A stretch of DNA of 10,357 nucleotides from Desulfuromonadales bacterium (GTDB lineage Bacteria; Desulfobacterota; Desulfuromonadia; Desulfuromonadales; BM103), in NCBI GenBank assembly GCA_029859485.1, contig JAOUDB010000054.1, positions 1 through 10,357 of the forward strand. The letters are read 5' to 3'. The notes under the pieces were generated by a model. It saw only the letters and a program-made list of their open reading frames with translations. It had not been told where the DNA came from and did no database searches. Shown here in pieces: positions 1 through 6,893 of the stretch; the first letter of the stretch is position 1, and each line of letters starts with the position of its first letter. Made by a program: the position numbers and the translations under genes.

Positions 1-2
1 TC

Positions 3-62
3 GCAAAGAGGCTAAGGGAACAATTCTTTCCTTGTGTCTTTTTTTTATCTCTGCCTCTTTGC
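3..62. repeat. 10-bp inverted repeat enclosing a small hairpin and T-tract
   Basis: Positions 3-12 (GCAAAGAGGC) are perfectly complementary to 53-62. Between them, 14-20 can pair with 27-33 (seven pairs, one G-U) around a 6-base loop. This is followed on the + strand by GTGTC and then eight T residues at 39-46. It could be an intrinsic terminator for a rightward gene lying left of the window, convergent with pckA. The stem is A/T-rich and the upstream gene is not visible, so the function is uncertain. Confidence 0.4.
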
Positions 63-83
63 AGTGAAATGCAGTCTCTTGGC

Positions 84-118
84 AAAAAACAAAGGGCGCC
101 CAAATGGACGCCCTTTGT
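84..118 (-). terminator. intrinsic terminator of pckA
   Basis: Read on the minus strand, 118-109 (ACAAAGGGCG) pairs perfectly with 98-89, giving a 10-bp stem around a 10-base loop. A run of T residues follows (complement of A84-A89). It begins 22 bases after the pckA stop codon, which is the normal place for a Rho-independent terminator. Confidence 0.85.
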
Positions 119-140
119 CTGTTACATGATGATGTCAGGA

Positions 141-1721
141 TCAGACTTTAGGGCCAGCCTGAGTGTAATCAAAGTCATCATTCTCAGACGTGTACTTTTT
201 GAAGTTTTCGATAAACATTCCAGCAAGCTTGTTTGCAGTAGCATCGAAAGATTCCTTGTTTTCCCAAGCGTTCCTTGGGTTGAGCAGGTTCGTTTCGACA
301 CCGGGCAGCGTCTTGGGAATGCTGAGGCGGAACCAACGGGTTTCGTCAAACTCGACATTGTTGATACTGCCATCGAGAATAGAGTTGATACATGCGCGAG
401 TTGCCTTGATGCTCATACGGCTACCGACGCCGTAACCACCGCCAACCCAACCGGTGTTGACCAGGTAGGCGTTGACATTGTGACCTTCCATCTTCTCACC
501 GAGCAGCTTTGCGTAGGCTGTTGGATGCAGGGGCAAGAAAGCCTCACCAAAGCAGGCAGAGAAAGTCGCCTGAGGCTCAGTAACTCCGCGCTCGGTACCG
601 GCAACCTTGGCTGTATAGCCAGAGAGAAAGTAGTACATCGCCTGCTCTTTGCTCAATTTCGAGACTGGAGGCAGAACACCAAATGCATCACAGGTAAGGA
701 AGATGATGTTCTTTGGATGGCCACCCTTAAGACTCGGGTCATGGTTTTCGATATGGTCGATCGGATAGGAGACGCGGGTGTTCTCGGTTTTGGCATCGCT
801 GTCGAAATCGATGACGCCATTATCATCGGCGATTACATTCTCCAGAAGCGCGTTACGCTGAATCGCTCTGTAAATCTCAGGCTCATTCTCTTCGCTCAGG
901 TTGATCGTCTTGGCATAGCAACCACCTTCAAAGTTGAAAATGCCGTCATCATCCCAGCCGTGCTCATCATCACCGATCAGCTTGCGCTTGGGGTCAGTGG
1001 AGAGAGTGGTTTTACCGGTACCTGAGAGACCGAAGAAAAGCGCAACATCGCCGTCTTTACCTACGTTGGCCGAACAGTGCATGGAGAGGATCCCCTGCAA
1101 CGGCAGCCAGTAGTTCATCATGGTGAAGATGCCTTTTTTCATCTCGCCGCCGTACCAGGTGCCGCCGATGATCGCAATATTCTTCTCGATGTTGAAGACC
1201 ACGAAAACTTCGGAGTTGAGACCGTGCTTCTCCCAGTTCTTGTTGGTCAGGCTGCAGGCGTTGTAAACGGTAAACTGAGGAGCAAAAGCGCTGAGTTCAT
1301 CTTCTGTCGGGCGGATGAACATGTTCTTGACGAAGTGCGACTGCCAGGCGAACTCGGTAACAAAACGGGCCGAGGTGCGAGTTTTTTCGTTGGCACCACA
1401 GAAACCGTCCGTCACAAAAAGGTCCTTGCCGTCGAGATGCTCGATGACTTCGCTGTAAAGCACGTCAAAAACTTCAGGGGCCATCGCCTGATTAATCTTG
1501 CCCCAGGCAATATTCTCAAAAGACGGCTTCTGATGAACAAAATACTTGTCCTTCGGTGAGCGGCCTGTGAATTTGCCTGTGTCGATCATCATGGTGCCAT
1601 TCTCAGAAACAGTACCTTCTGCATTACTGCTTTCCAATGCGAACAGCTCGTCATAGCCGAGATTGTGACGAACTGTACCGACATTCTTCAGTCCGAGATC
1701 CTGGGCGGTAAGGTTTGACAT
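141..1721 (-). CDS. pckA: phosphoenolpyruvate carboxykinase (ATP)
   Basis: This cytosolic enzyme converts oxaloacetate plus ATP to phosphoenolpyruvate, CO2 and ADP, the entry step of gluconeogenesis from TCA intermediates. At 526 residues it is close to the family's usual length of about 530-540. Visible family motifs, in order, are TGRSPKDKY (52-60, substrate-binding Arg54), [10 protein letters not shown] (190-199, metal-binding Lys), MHCSAN (214-219, metal-binding His215), the P-loop GLSGTGKT (231-238), the kinase-2/metal motif [12 protein letters not shown] (248-259) and NTRVSYP (314-320, Arg316). The P-loop and the long GDDEHGWDD block identify the ATP-type rather than the GTP-type enzyme. 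The ATG at 1719-1721 has a strong Shine-Dalgarno sequence (AAGGGGAG at 1729-1736) seven bases upstream. The gene appears monocistronic, with its own terminator at 84-118. All catalytic motifs look intact. Confidence 0.97.
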   Translation of the reverse strand: MSNLTAQDLGLKNVGTVRHNLGYDELFALESSNAEGTVSENGTMMIDTGKFTGRSPKDKYFVHQKPSFENIAWGKINQAMAPEVFDVLYSEVIEHLDGKDLFVTDGFCGANEKTRTSARFVTEFAWQSHFVKNMFIRPTEDELSAFAPQFTVYNACSLTNKNWEKHGLNSEVFVVFNIEKNIAIIGGTWYGGEMKKGIFTMMNYWLPLQGILSMHCSANVGKDGDVALFFGLSGTGKTTLSTDPKRKLIGDDEHGWDDDGIFNFEGGCYAKTINLSEENEPEIYRAIQRNALLENVIADDNGVIDFDSDAKTENTRVSYPIDHIENHDPSLKGGHPKNIIFLTCDAFGVLPPVSKLSKEQAMYYFLSGYTAKVAGTERGVTEPQATFSACFGEAFLPLHPTAYAKLLGEKMEGHNVNAYLVNTGWVGGGYGVGSRMSIKATRACINSILDGSINNVEFDETRWFRLSIPKTLPGVETNLLNPRNAWENKESFDATANKLAGMFIENFKKYTSENDDFDYTQAGPKV

Positions 1722-1743
1722 GGTGAGGCTCCCCTTAATGTGC

Positions 1744-1764
1744 GTGAAAGAGTGACTCTTCCAC
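1744..1764 (-). promoter_or_regulatory. 21-bp dyad in the pckA 5' leader
   Basis: On the + strand this reads GTG-a-AAGAGT-g-ACTCTT-c-CAC. It is a dyad centred on 1754 with a single mismatched pair (1747/1761). It lies just upstream of the pckA Shine-Dalgarno sequence, 23 bases before the ATG. It could be a repressor operator or a leader RNA hairpin that affects translation; the sequence cannot tell these apart. Confidence 0.4.
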
Positions 1765-1808
1765 TGATTTATTCCTGACTCATACGTTTAAAAAAGAAGA
1801 GGCCTGTC

Positions 1809-1824
1809 ACTGAATCATTTCAGT
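1809..1824 (-). promoter_or_regulatory. dyad ACTGAA-N4-TTCAGT upstream of pckA
   Basis: A perfect 6-bp inverted repeat with a 4-base spacer sits about 90 bases upstream of the pckA ATG. It extends by GT/AC if one C is bulged. The size and spacing suit a dimeric regulator. I recognise no named consensus and found no clear -35/-10 pair nearby, so only the dyad itself is certain. Confidence 0.3.
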
Positions 1825-2217
1825 ACAAGCCAGACATTAGTGCTCTTTTCAGTCGCTGCGTTTACGACCACTGCGATTAACTCGAAGACGTCTTTGTCTG
1901 AAAATCAACGGGTTCATTATTGGCTGAATACCGACTGCAGAGGCTAGAGTTATGGCCTTGATCAAAAGGCCGCGACTGCGGCACTTTATCAAATTTAGTG
2001 AGAATAAAAAAGAGTTTTTTTGGCTAAAAAGAGAAGGTGTTCTATCTATGCTGTTTTACTTGGATTAATTCTACTATCTAGCAACCTGTCGGACAATCAA
2101 TAGGCTGGCTGCAAATTCGTCAATGTGGTCCATATCTCAGACCCTTTTCGACCAATAGCTACGGCTGTTCCTCTCCAATGAGTCAAAATCTGGCCTCAAA
2201 GGTTAAAGGTTTCGCTT

Positions 2218-2241
2218 CAGCCCTGATTGTCAGACAGGCTG
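2218..2241 (-). other. bulged hairpin abutting the cytochrome c stop codon
   Basis: CAGCC (2218-2222) pairs with GGCTG (2237-2241), and CTGA (2223-2226) pairs with TCAG (2230-2233), leaving a 3-base bulge. The hairpin starts directly after the stop codon at the end of the five-gene operon. No T-tract follows it, so it is not a standard intrinsic terminator. It may instead protect the mRNA 3' end or accompany Rho-dependent termination. Confidence 0.3.
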
Positions 2242-2667
2242 CTAGTGCGCTCGAACTTGCAGGTAAGCGACAATTTGCCAGAGCTGTTGTTCAGTTAAAT
2301 GCATCCCCCAGGCGGGCATAACAGATCCTTGTGAACGAAACGGCTCGATTGATTTGCCGACTTCGATGCGCCAGTAAAGATAAGCAGGATCCATGCGTTG
2401 GTAGTGTGCATCGGTGAAATCAGGAGCGGGCGGCTCAAAGAAGGCCGCTCGACCGGAGCGCCCTTCTCCGGGCTTACCATGACAAGAAGCGCATTTAGCC
2501 ATAAAGAGTGCTTTGCCACGACTCAACTGTATCTCATCCTTAAGGATGCCGTCGGGCATGGTACGAGCGGGGTAATCAACGATCTCTTCAGCACAGCCGC
2601 AGAGGGCAAAAACTATCAGCAGGACAAAGAAAAATAAGACGTGATTTTTTATTGTTCTCTCTCTCAA
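2242..2667 (-). CDS. lipoprotein monoheme cytochrome c, last gene of the hydrogenase operon
   Basis: A small class I-type cytochrome c of 141 residues. The N-terminus is a lipoprotein signal: Arg/Lys residues, a hydrophobic stretch at about 10-22, then the lipobox Leu-Cys-Gly-Cys with Cys25 as the likely lipidated residue. A single haem site CASCH (59-63) and a distal MPAWG motif (Met117 as probable sixth ligand) define the fold. The protein should sit on the periplasmic side, anchored in a membrane. The start is TTG (2665-2667). The hydrogenase protease stop codon lies in frame just upstream, and the first in-frame ATG (Met37) would remove the signal peptide. Only 3 bases separate it from the preceding gene. 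From context I infer that it may accept electrons from the hydrogenase or its cytochrome b; the sequence does not prove this. It could instead be a general periplasmic carrier. Confidence 0.85.
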   Translation of the reverse strand: MRERTIKNHVLFFFVLLIVFALCGCAEEIVDYPARTMPDGILKDEIQLSRGKALFMAKCASCHGKPGEGRSGRAAFFEPPAPDFTDAHYQRMDPAYLYWRIEVGKSIEPFRSQGSVMPAWGMHLTEQQLWQIVAYLQVRAH

Positions 2668-2670
2668 CGC

Positions 2671-3156
2671 TTACTCCTGATCCTTTTCTTCGTACTGAAC
2701 CCCCCAACCGCGGAGCTCTTCGAGTACTTTTTCAACCACAGGCTCAACCGTTTGCTCCACTGCTGCCGTTAACTCGGTACCCATTTCAATGCATTCGGGC
2801 TGGACGCCCCAGACAACCAGGTTGCGCGGAGCGTGGCCCTGGAATTCGGCGACAGCGAGCAAGTCCTGCAGCCCCATCTGATGGACTGAGAGCTTACTGG
2901 CAAACGCACGTGGGACCTCCTCGCCTTCGAGGCGGAAGATACCACCGGGCTCTGCTCGCATATCGAGGGCGTCAATAATCAGAAGGGAGTCAAGCTCTTC
3001 AAGCTCGGGCAGCAGATCAAGGCCCAGGGTGCCGCCGTCAATCAGCTTCACCTGACCCTGAAAATTGTAACGGGATGAAAGTGTAGTGACCACTTTCACC
3101 CCGAAACCGTCATCAGTCATGATCGTATTGCCCAGTCCAAGGACCAGGGTTGACAT
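2671..3156 (-). CDS. hyaD: [NiFe] hydrogenase maturation endopeptidase (HyaD/HybD family; HyaP in Geobacter naming)
   Basis: This cytoplasmic protease cuts the C-terminal extension from the nickel-loaded large subunit, allowing closure of the active site and export with the small subunit. It has 161 residues, normal for the family. Visible features are the N-terminal GLGNTIMTDDGFG block (7-19), LLIIDALDM (58-66) and SVHQMGL (90-96). By comparison with E. coli HybD (Glu16, Asp62, His93), the nickel-sensing residues here would be Asp16, Asp62 and His92. Asp in place of Glu16 is also known in the related HycI. The ATG (3154-3156) overlaps the cytochrome b stop codon by one base (TAATG), indicating translational coupling. 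Its presumed substrate, the large subunit, is two genes upstream and carries a matching 15-residue tail. Confidence 0.93.
   Translation of the reverse strand: MSTLVLGLGNTIMTDDGFGVKVVTTLSSRYNFQGQVKLIDGGTLGLDLLPELEELDSLLIIDALDMRAEPGGIFRLEGEEVPRAFASKLSVHQMGLQDLLAVAEFQGHAPRNLVVWGVQPECIEMGTELTAAVEQTVEPVVEKVLEELRGWGVQYEEKDQE
2674..2678 (-). promoter_or_regulatory. ribosome binding site that fixes the TTG start of the cytochrome c gene
   Basis: AGGAG on the minus strand is six bases before TTG 2667 and touches the upstream gene's stop codon (TAA, 2671-2673). This spacing supports the TTG start and suggests translational coupling. Confidence 0.7.
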
Positions 3157-3809
3157 TAAAGATCCTCCGGTTCGATGTAACGATAGCCGCTAAAGATACC
3201 GCTCATAGTGCCGTTACGCATCTTGACATCCATCAGCCAGCCGCTGTAGATGTGGTTGATGATGAAGCCGGCCAGAAGCCACATGACTCCATGGTGCAAG
3301 AGTCGTAGCCACTGATTGCCCACCAGCACATTGATGCCGCCGAGCAAACCATTCCAGAAACCACCCGGTTCAAACTGCCCGTACATGGCGAAGCCTGAGA
3401 TGATCTGAAAAATAAAGAGCGCGAAAATGCCAAGATAGGCCGTAGCCGCAACCGGGTTATGGCCAACTTCGTAGGTGATCTTCTTGCCGGTGAAGGTGTA
3501 GTAACGGAACATCTTGATAAAGTTGCGCCGTCCCTCGGCTGTTATCCAAGGGATAAACGCCTTCCAGGACGCGTGGTGGTTGCCGAGGAACATCCAGGCG
3601 ATGCGCGCAGCCACCGACACCGTGAAGAGGTAGGCGAACGAGAAGTGCAAAAACCTCATCCAGCCCATGACGTACATCGAGGTCTCCGGGGCTGTTATGA
3701 ACGGGCTGCCGATAAAGAAGCCGGTGATCGACAACATGATCACGGAGAGCACGTTGATCCAGTGGCAGATGCGAACCGGCAATTCCCATACGTAATAAAT
3801 TTTCAGCAT
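3156..3809 (-). CDS. hyaC: Ni/Fe-hydrogenase b-type cytochrome subunit
   Basis: This integral-membrane dihaem cytochrome b links the hydrogenase to the quinone pool. It is 217 residues long, within the family's range. Four hydrophobic segments are visible at about 17-36, 52-75, 120-143 and 168-190. Candidate haem-ligand histidines lie where the family has them: His16 in RICHWIN, His55 in FLHFSF, and His172 and His186 in LLHHGVMWLL and INHIYSGW. The start ATG (3807-3809) has the strong ribosome site AAGGAAGGAGG, beginning near the end of the large-subunit gene 18 bases upstream. It is the third gene of the operon, between the large subunit and the maturation protease, the same order as in HyaSLBP operons of Geobacter (where it is called HyaB). 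Nothing looks truncated. Confidence 0.93.
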   Translation of the reverse strand: MLKIYYVWELPVRICHWINVLSVIMLSITGFFIGSPFITAPETSMYVMGWMRFLHFSFAYLFTVSVAARIAWMFLGNHHASWKAFIPWITAEGRRNFIKMFRYYTFTGKKITYEVGHNPVAATAYLGIFALFIFQIISGFAMYGQFEPGGFWNGLLGGINVLVGNQWLRLLHHGVMWLLAGFIINHIYSGWLMDVKMRNGTMSGIFSGYRYIEPEDL

Positions 3810-3827
3810 GGTGTGCGCCTCCTTCCT

Positions 3828-5540
3828 TTAGAGGGCTCGAACCTTGACAATCTCTGTTCCTTTGCCATCCATAACGTGTACGGCACAGGCCAAGCAGGGA
3901 TCGAAAGAGTGAATGGTTCGCAAGATTTCCAACGGCTTCTCCGGATCGGCAATCGGAGTGCCGATTAGGGCCGACTCGTAGGGCCCCATCTGACCGGCAG
4001 CATCACGAGGGCCTGCGTTCCAGGTCGAGGGAACCACCGCCTGGTAATTGGCGATCTTCTGGTTCTCGATGCGGATAAAGTGACCGAGGGCGCCGCGAGG
4101 TGCTTCGTGGTAACCGAAGCCTTGTGCTTCCTTCGGCCAGGTCGCCGGATCCCACTTCTCCTTGTTGAACGTATCAAGGATGCCCCGGCCCATGTTGTCG
4201 GCCAGTTGATCAAGCCAGAGTTCGTTCTTCTGGGCGAGCAGCAGACAGTCGACGCCGCGAGCGGCGGTACGGCCGAGGGTTGAAAAGAGTGCAGAAGCCG
4301 GAGCGCCGAGGGTTTTCAGGACAAAGTTGACTGTGTCGACAACGTCCGTTACGCCAGATGCGTAAGCGACCAGGATGCGTGCCAGAGGGCCGACTTCCAT
4401 CGGCTGATCCATGTAGCGAGGCGACTTGACCCAGGAGTACTTACCATCGGTGTCGAGGAAGTCATAAGGTGGTTTCGGGCCGGTGTAGTTGTGGCTGGTC
4501 TCACCCTTGTAGGGGTGCAACCCTTTATCGTCGCCCGAAGAGTAGTTGTACCAGGAGTGGGTGACATATTCAGTAATCTTCTTCTCATCCATCTCCATGA
4601 CATTGGCGAGATCTTTACCCATGATAACACCACGGGGGAAGAAGAGGCTGCCGGTGCCGGGGCTGTTATCCATCGGGAAATCACCGAAGGACATATAGTT
4701 ACCGACCCCACCGCCAATGCCGGCCCAATCGAGATAAGCTGGAGCAACGGCCAGGAGGTCGGGAATGTAGACCTGCTCAACAAAGGCACGGGCCTTATGC
4801 AGCAGTTTGCGGATGTGAGCGATCTTGTCCGCGTTGATGGCATTCTGGCTATCCGGATCGACTGGCATCGACATACCGCCGACCAGGAAGGTCTGCGGAT
4901 GCGGGTTCTTGGAGCCGAGAATCGCGTGGATCTTGATGACATCCTTTTGCCACTCGAGTGCCTCGAGGTAATGAGCAACGGCCATCAGGTTCGCTTCGGG
5001 CGGCAGCTTGTAAGCGCTATGCCCCCAGTAAGCGTTCTGGAAAGGACCAAGGCGACCGGTGCCGGCAAAAGCTGCCAGCTTGTCCTTGACACCCTTAAAG
5101 TAGGTGGCACTCGATTTCGGCCAGTTGGAGATCGACTGAGCGAATTTGGCCGTAGCGGCCGGATCGGCAGCCAGGGCACTGGTGATATCGACCCAGTCGA
5201 GTGCATGCAGGTGATAGAAGTGAATCACGTGATCCTGCACATTCTGGATGCCCATGATCAGGTTACGGATCAGGCGGGCATTGTCGGGGATCTGAATGTT
5301 CAGGGCATCTTCCACGGCACGAATGCTGGCCATGGAGTGAACCGTGGTGCAGACACCACAGAAGCGCTGGGTGAAATGATGCGCATCGCGGGGATCGCGA
5401 CCCTTGAGAATCGTCTCGATGCCACGGAAGGCCGTGGAAGAGCTCCAGGCGTCAACAATCTTGCCACCATCGATCTGCGCTTCGATGCGCAGGTGGCCCT
5501 CTATACGGGTAATCGGATCAACGGCAATTCTTTTAGCCAT
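3828..5540 (-). CDS. hyaB: [NiFe] hydrogenase large subunit, group 1 (HyaL-type)
   Basis: This is the catalytic subunit carrying the Ni-Fe(CN)2CO centre that splits H2. It has 570 residues, normal for group 1 respiratory uptake hydrogenases. Motifs: ITRIEGH (10-16), RGIE (39-42), the first nickel-ligand pair in RFCGVC (Cys61 and Cys64), and the second in DPCLACAVH (Cys549 and Cys552, with His555). After His555 there is a 15-residue tail that the endopeptidase would remove, as in the family. All four nickel cysteines are present, so the enzyme should be active if the Hyp maturation proteins, not seen here, are encoded elsewhere. The ATG (5538-5540) is 3 bases after the small-subunit stop, with AAGGAGG inside the end of that gene. 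The subunit has no signal peptide, consistent with export as a complex through the small subunit's Tat signal. Confidence 0.97.
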   Translation of the reverse strand: MAKRIAVDPITRIEGHLRIEAQIDGGKIVDAWSSSTAFRGIETILKGRDPRDAHHFTQRFCGVCTTVHSMASIRAVEDALNIQIPDNARLIRNLIMGIQNVQDHVIHFYHLHALDWVDITSALAADPAATAKFAQSISNWPKSSATYFKGVKDKLAAFAGTGRLGPFQNAYWGHSAYKLPPEANLMAVAHYLEALEWQKDVIKIHAILGSKNPHPQTFLVGGMSMPVDPDSQNAINADKIAHIRKLLHKARAFVEQVYIPDLLAVAPAYLDWAGIGGGVGNYMSFGDFPMDNSPGTGSLFFPRGVIMGKDLANVMEMDEKKITEYVTHSWYNYSSGDDKGLHPYKGETSHNYTGPKPPYDFLDTDGKYSWVKSPRYMDQPMEVGPLARILVAYASGVTDVVDTVNFVLKTLGAPASALFSTLGRTAARGVDCLLLAQKNELWLDQLADNMGRGILDTFNKEKWDPATWPKEAQGFGYHEAPRGALGHFIRIENQKIANYQAVVPSTWNAGPRDAAGQMGPYESALIGTPIADPEKPLEILRTIHSFDPCLACAVHVMDGKGTEIVKVRAL

Positions 5541-5543
5541 CGT

Positions 5544-6662
5544 TTAGTCCTCCTTTACGACCTTGTCTTCTTCCATAGCGTCGCCCTTGCGGAAGCAGCT
5601 CGCAACCCCATGGACACCGAAAGCCACTGCGGTGGCCGCCGCCAGACCGATACCAATCTTGTCGGCCGTATCCTCAATTCCAAAACCGGGGACCTTGGGC
5701 AGGCGCCGGTAGAAGGGACTCATGGTGTCCCAGAAACCAGGTTCAGAACAACCGATGCAGCCGTGACCCGCCATAACAGGCCAGGAGGTGCCTTCGTTGT
5801 AACGAACGGTCGGGCAATTGTGGAAACTTTCAGGACCTTTGCAACCCAACTTGTAGAGACAATGCCCCTGACGGTGCGCGGCATCACCGAAGGCTTCGGC
5901 ATACTGGCCAGCATCGAAATGGCCGCGTCGCTCACAGTTGTCATGAATGCGCTTGCCATAGGCGAACTTCGGGCGACCGAGACGATCGACTGCCGGAAGC
6001 TTGCCAAAGGTCATAAAATGGACGATGGTCGCGGTCAGATTTGTTGCATTAACAGGGCAACCGGGTAGATTGATGATTGCCGCACCCGGCACCAGGCTGC
6101 TCACCGAAACGGCGTTGGTCGGGTTCGGAGCAGCGGCAGGAATGCCACCGAAAGAGGAACAGGAACCGACACAGATGGTGGCCGCGGCATTCTGTACCAG
6201 CTTTTTGCAATCGACCATGGCACTCTCGCCAGCGATAGTACAATAGGCGCCATCGGCTCCGGTAGGGATAGAGCCTTCAACGATTAAGATATACTGGCCC
6301 TTGTACTTCTCCATGGCTTGATGCTTGGCTTCTTCAGCCTGATGACCGGAGGCCGCCATCACGACATCCGCGTATTCGAGAGAAATCAGGTCGAGAATCA
6401 GCTCTCCAGCGGTTGGCTGGTTGCCACGCAGGAAAGCTTCCGAATCACCGGAGCAACTCTGGTATTCCACCCAGATAACAGGCGGTCGCTTGTCTTCAAC
6501 GGCTTGAGCGACGGTAGGAATAAAGCTTACCGGCAAAGCCAGTGCAGCAGTGGTCGCCGTGCAGAACTTGATAAAGTCGCGACGATTGATCCCGCGAGCC
6601 TCCACGCGCTGGAGGAGCTCCTCGGGGATCGGAGAGGTGTTGACGTCCAAGTCAGTTTTCAT
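5544..6662 (-). CDS. hyaA: [NiFe] hydrogenase small subunit with Tat signal and Asp-substituted proximal cluster site (HyaS-type)
   Basis: This FeS subunit carries electrons from the active site to cytochrome b. It has 372 residues. The N-terminus is a twin-arginine signal (NRRDFIKF, 26-33) followed by a hydrophobic stretch. The C-terminus has an anchor helix (about 336-357) with His351 in GVHGVAS, the position that contacts cytochrome b haem in E. coli HyaA. Aligning by eye to E. coli HyaA, proximal ligands are Cys70, Cys168 (GSC) and Cys202 (PGCP), but the CxxC second cysteine is Asp73 (SCSGDSE). The extra cysteines of the O2-tolerant 4Fe-3S type are absent (Gly72, Gly173). Distal ligands would be His240, Cys243, Cys268 and Cys274; medial ones Cys283, Cys302 and Cys305. 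Gene order matches Geobacter HyaSLBP, so HydDB group 1f is my best guess. The ATG has AAGGAGG (6670-6676) seven bases upstream. It is the first gene of the operon. Confidence 0.95.
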   Translation of the reverse strand: MKTDLDVNTSPIPEELLQRVEARGINRRDFIKFCTATTAALALPVSFIPTVAQAVEDKRPPVIWVEYQSCSGDSEAFLRGNQPTAGELILDLISLEYADVVMAASGHQAEEAKHQAMEKYKGQYILIVEGSIPTGADGAYCTIAGESAMVDCKKLVQNAAATICVGSCSSFGGIPAAAPNPTNAVSVSSLVPGAAIINLPGCPVNATNLTATIVHFMTFGKLPAVDRLGRPKFAYGKRIHDNCERRGHFDAGQYAEAFGDAAHRQGHCLYKLGCKGPESFHNCPTVRYNEGTSWPVMAGHGCIGCSEPGFWDTMSPFYRRLPKVPGFGIEDTADKIGIGLAAATAVAFGVHGVASCFRKGDAMEEDKVVKED

Positions 6663-6727
6663 TGTCCGACCTCCTTCACAGTTTTTTAATCAGACGGGCA
6701 AGTGTAACAATTTCAGTATATTAAAAA

Positions 6728-6748
6728 GATGGTTTGAGATGGTTTTGA
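6728..6748 (-). repeat. tandem direct repeat in the hya leader
   Basis: GATGGTTTGA (6728-6737) is followed immediately by GATGGTTTTGA (6738-6748), with the + strand shown. The pair lies 66-86 bases upstream of the small-subunit ATG, downstream of the candidate promoter. The period is about one helical turn, which suits side-by-side protein binding, but no known site is recognised. Confidence 0.35.
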
Positions 6749-6750
6749 GA

Positions 6751-6789
6751 AAAACACTTCGTCCTTGATAATATCTAGAACAGTGTTTT
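6751..6789. promoter_or_regulatory. inverted repeat AAAACACT / AGTGTTTT around the hya -10 region
   Basis: AAAACACT (6751-6758) and AGTGTTTT (6782-6789) form a perfect 8-bp inverted repeat. Its centre (6770) falls in the candidate -10 element, and its half-sites lie about three helical turns apart. A repressor bound here would block the promoter. This is a structural observation with an inferred function. Confidence 0.35.
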
Positions 6790-6794
6790 GTCAA
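6768..6794 (-). promoter_or_regulatory. candidate sigma-70 promoter of the hydrogenase operon
   Basis: On the minus strand there is a perfect -35 TTGACA (6794-6789). A -10-like TATTAT (6773-6768) follows after a short 15-bp spacer. The alternative TTATCA gives a 17-bp spacer. Transcription would start near 6761, leaving a leader of about 100 bases. The -35 is excellent but the spacing is not ideal. Confidence 0.45.
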
Positions 6795-6810
6795 GCAAAA
6801 TCAGGGCCGA
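6795..6810 (-). promoter_or_regulatory. candidate sigma-54 promoter (-24/-12) of the hydrogenase operon
   Basis: The minus strand reads TCGGCCCTGATTTTGC followed by TT. It has GG at 6808-6807 and GC at 6796-6795 with exactly 10 bases between, and TTGCT matches the -12 element well. The -24 half (CGGCCC against TGGCAC) has mismatches. It abuts the sigma-70-like -35. Such matches can occur by chance, so this is tentative. Confidence 0.33.
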
Positions 6811-6844
6811 CCAGTAACTCTTCATGCTTCCTCGAAAGCAAGGG

Positions 6845-6867
6845 TTAAATATACGTTATTAAATATA
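6845..6867. repeat. direct repeat TTAAATATA, 14 bases apart
   Basis: TTAAATATA occurs at 6845-6853 and again at 6859-6867 in the A/T-rich centre of the divergent control region. It may be a binding site or simply A/T-rich promoter DNA. Confidence 0.25.
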
Positions 6868-6893
6868 TCTCACATATCGCAGAAAGCTAGAAA

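Larger units (their letters stand above)
1722..2241. other. 520-base intergenic region, no gene seen
   Basis: This stretch separates the pckA start codon from the stop codon of the cytochrome c gene. Both neighbours are leftward, so it holds the 3' end of the hydrogenase transcript and the pckA promoter and leader. I see no coding region with a credible start and no tRNA. Besides the two pckA dyads there are short palindromes at 1885-1894 (AAGACGTCTT) and 1954-1971 (GGCCTT-N6-AAGGCC), and an A/T-rich patch at 2005-2032. I found no convincing -35/-10 pair for pckA and no intrinsic terminator with a T-tract for the hydrogenase operon. Confidence 0.5.

Noticed and set aside
69..1025. 318-residue open frame on the + strand
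   Set aside because: It is antisense to pckA and begins inside the pckA terminator hairpin region. No family features are seen.
1954..1971. GGCCTT-N6-AAGGCC palindrome as a regulator site
   Set aside because: It is far from pckA (about 230 bases before the ATG) and has no T-tract or promoter beside it. Short palindromes of this kind are expected by chance.
4491..6068. 525-residue open frame on the + strand
   Set aside because: It lies wholly antisense to the hydrogenase large and small subunit genes, shows no recognisable domain, and has low-complexity back-translation character. It is a shadow of the real genes.
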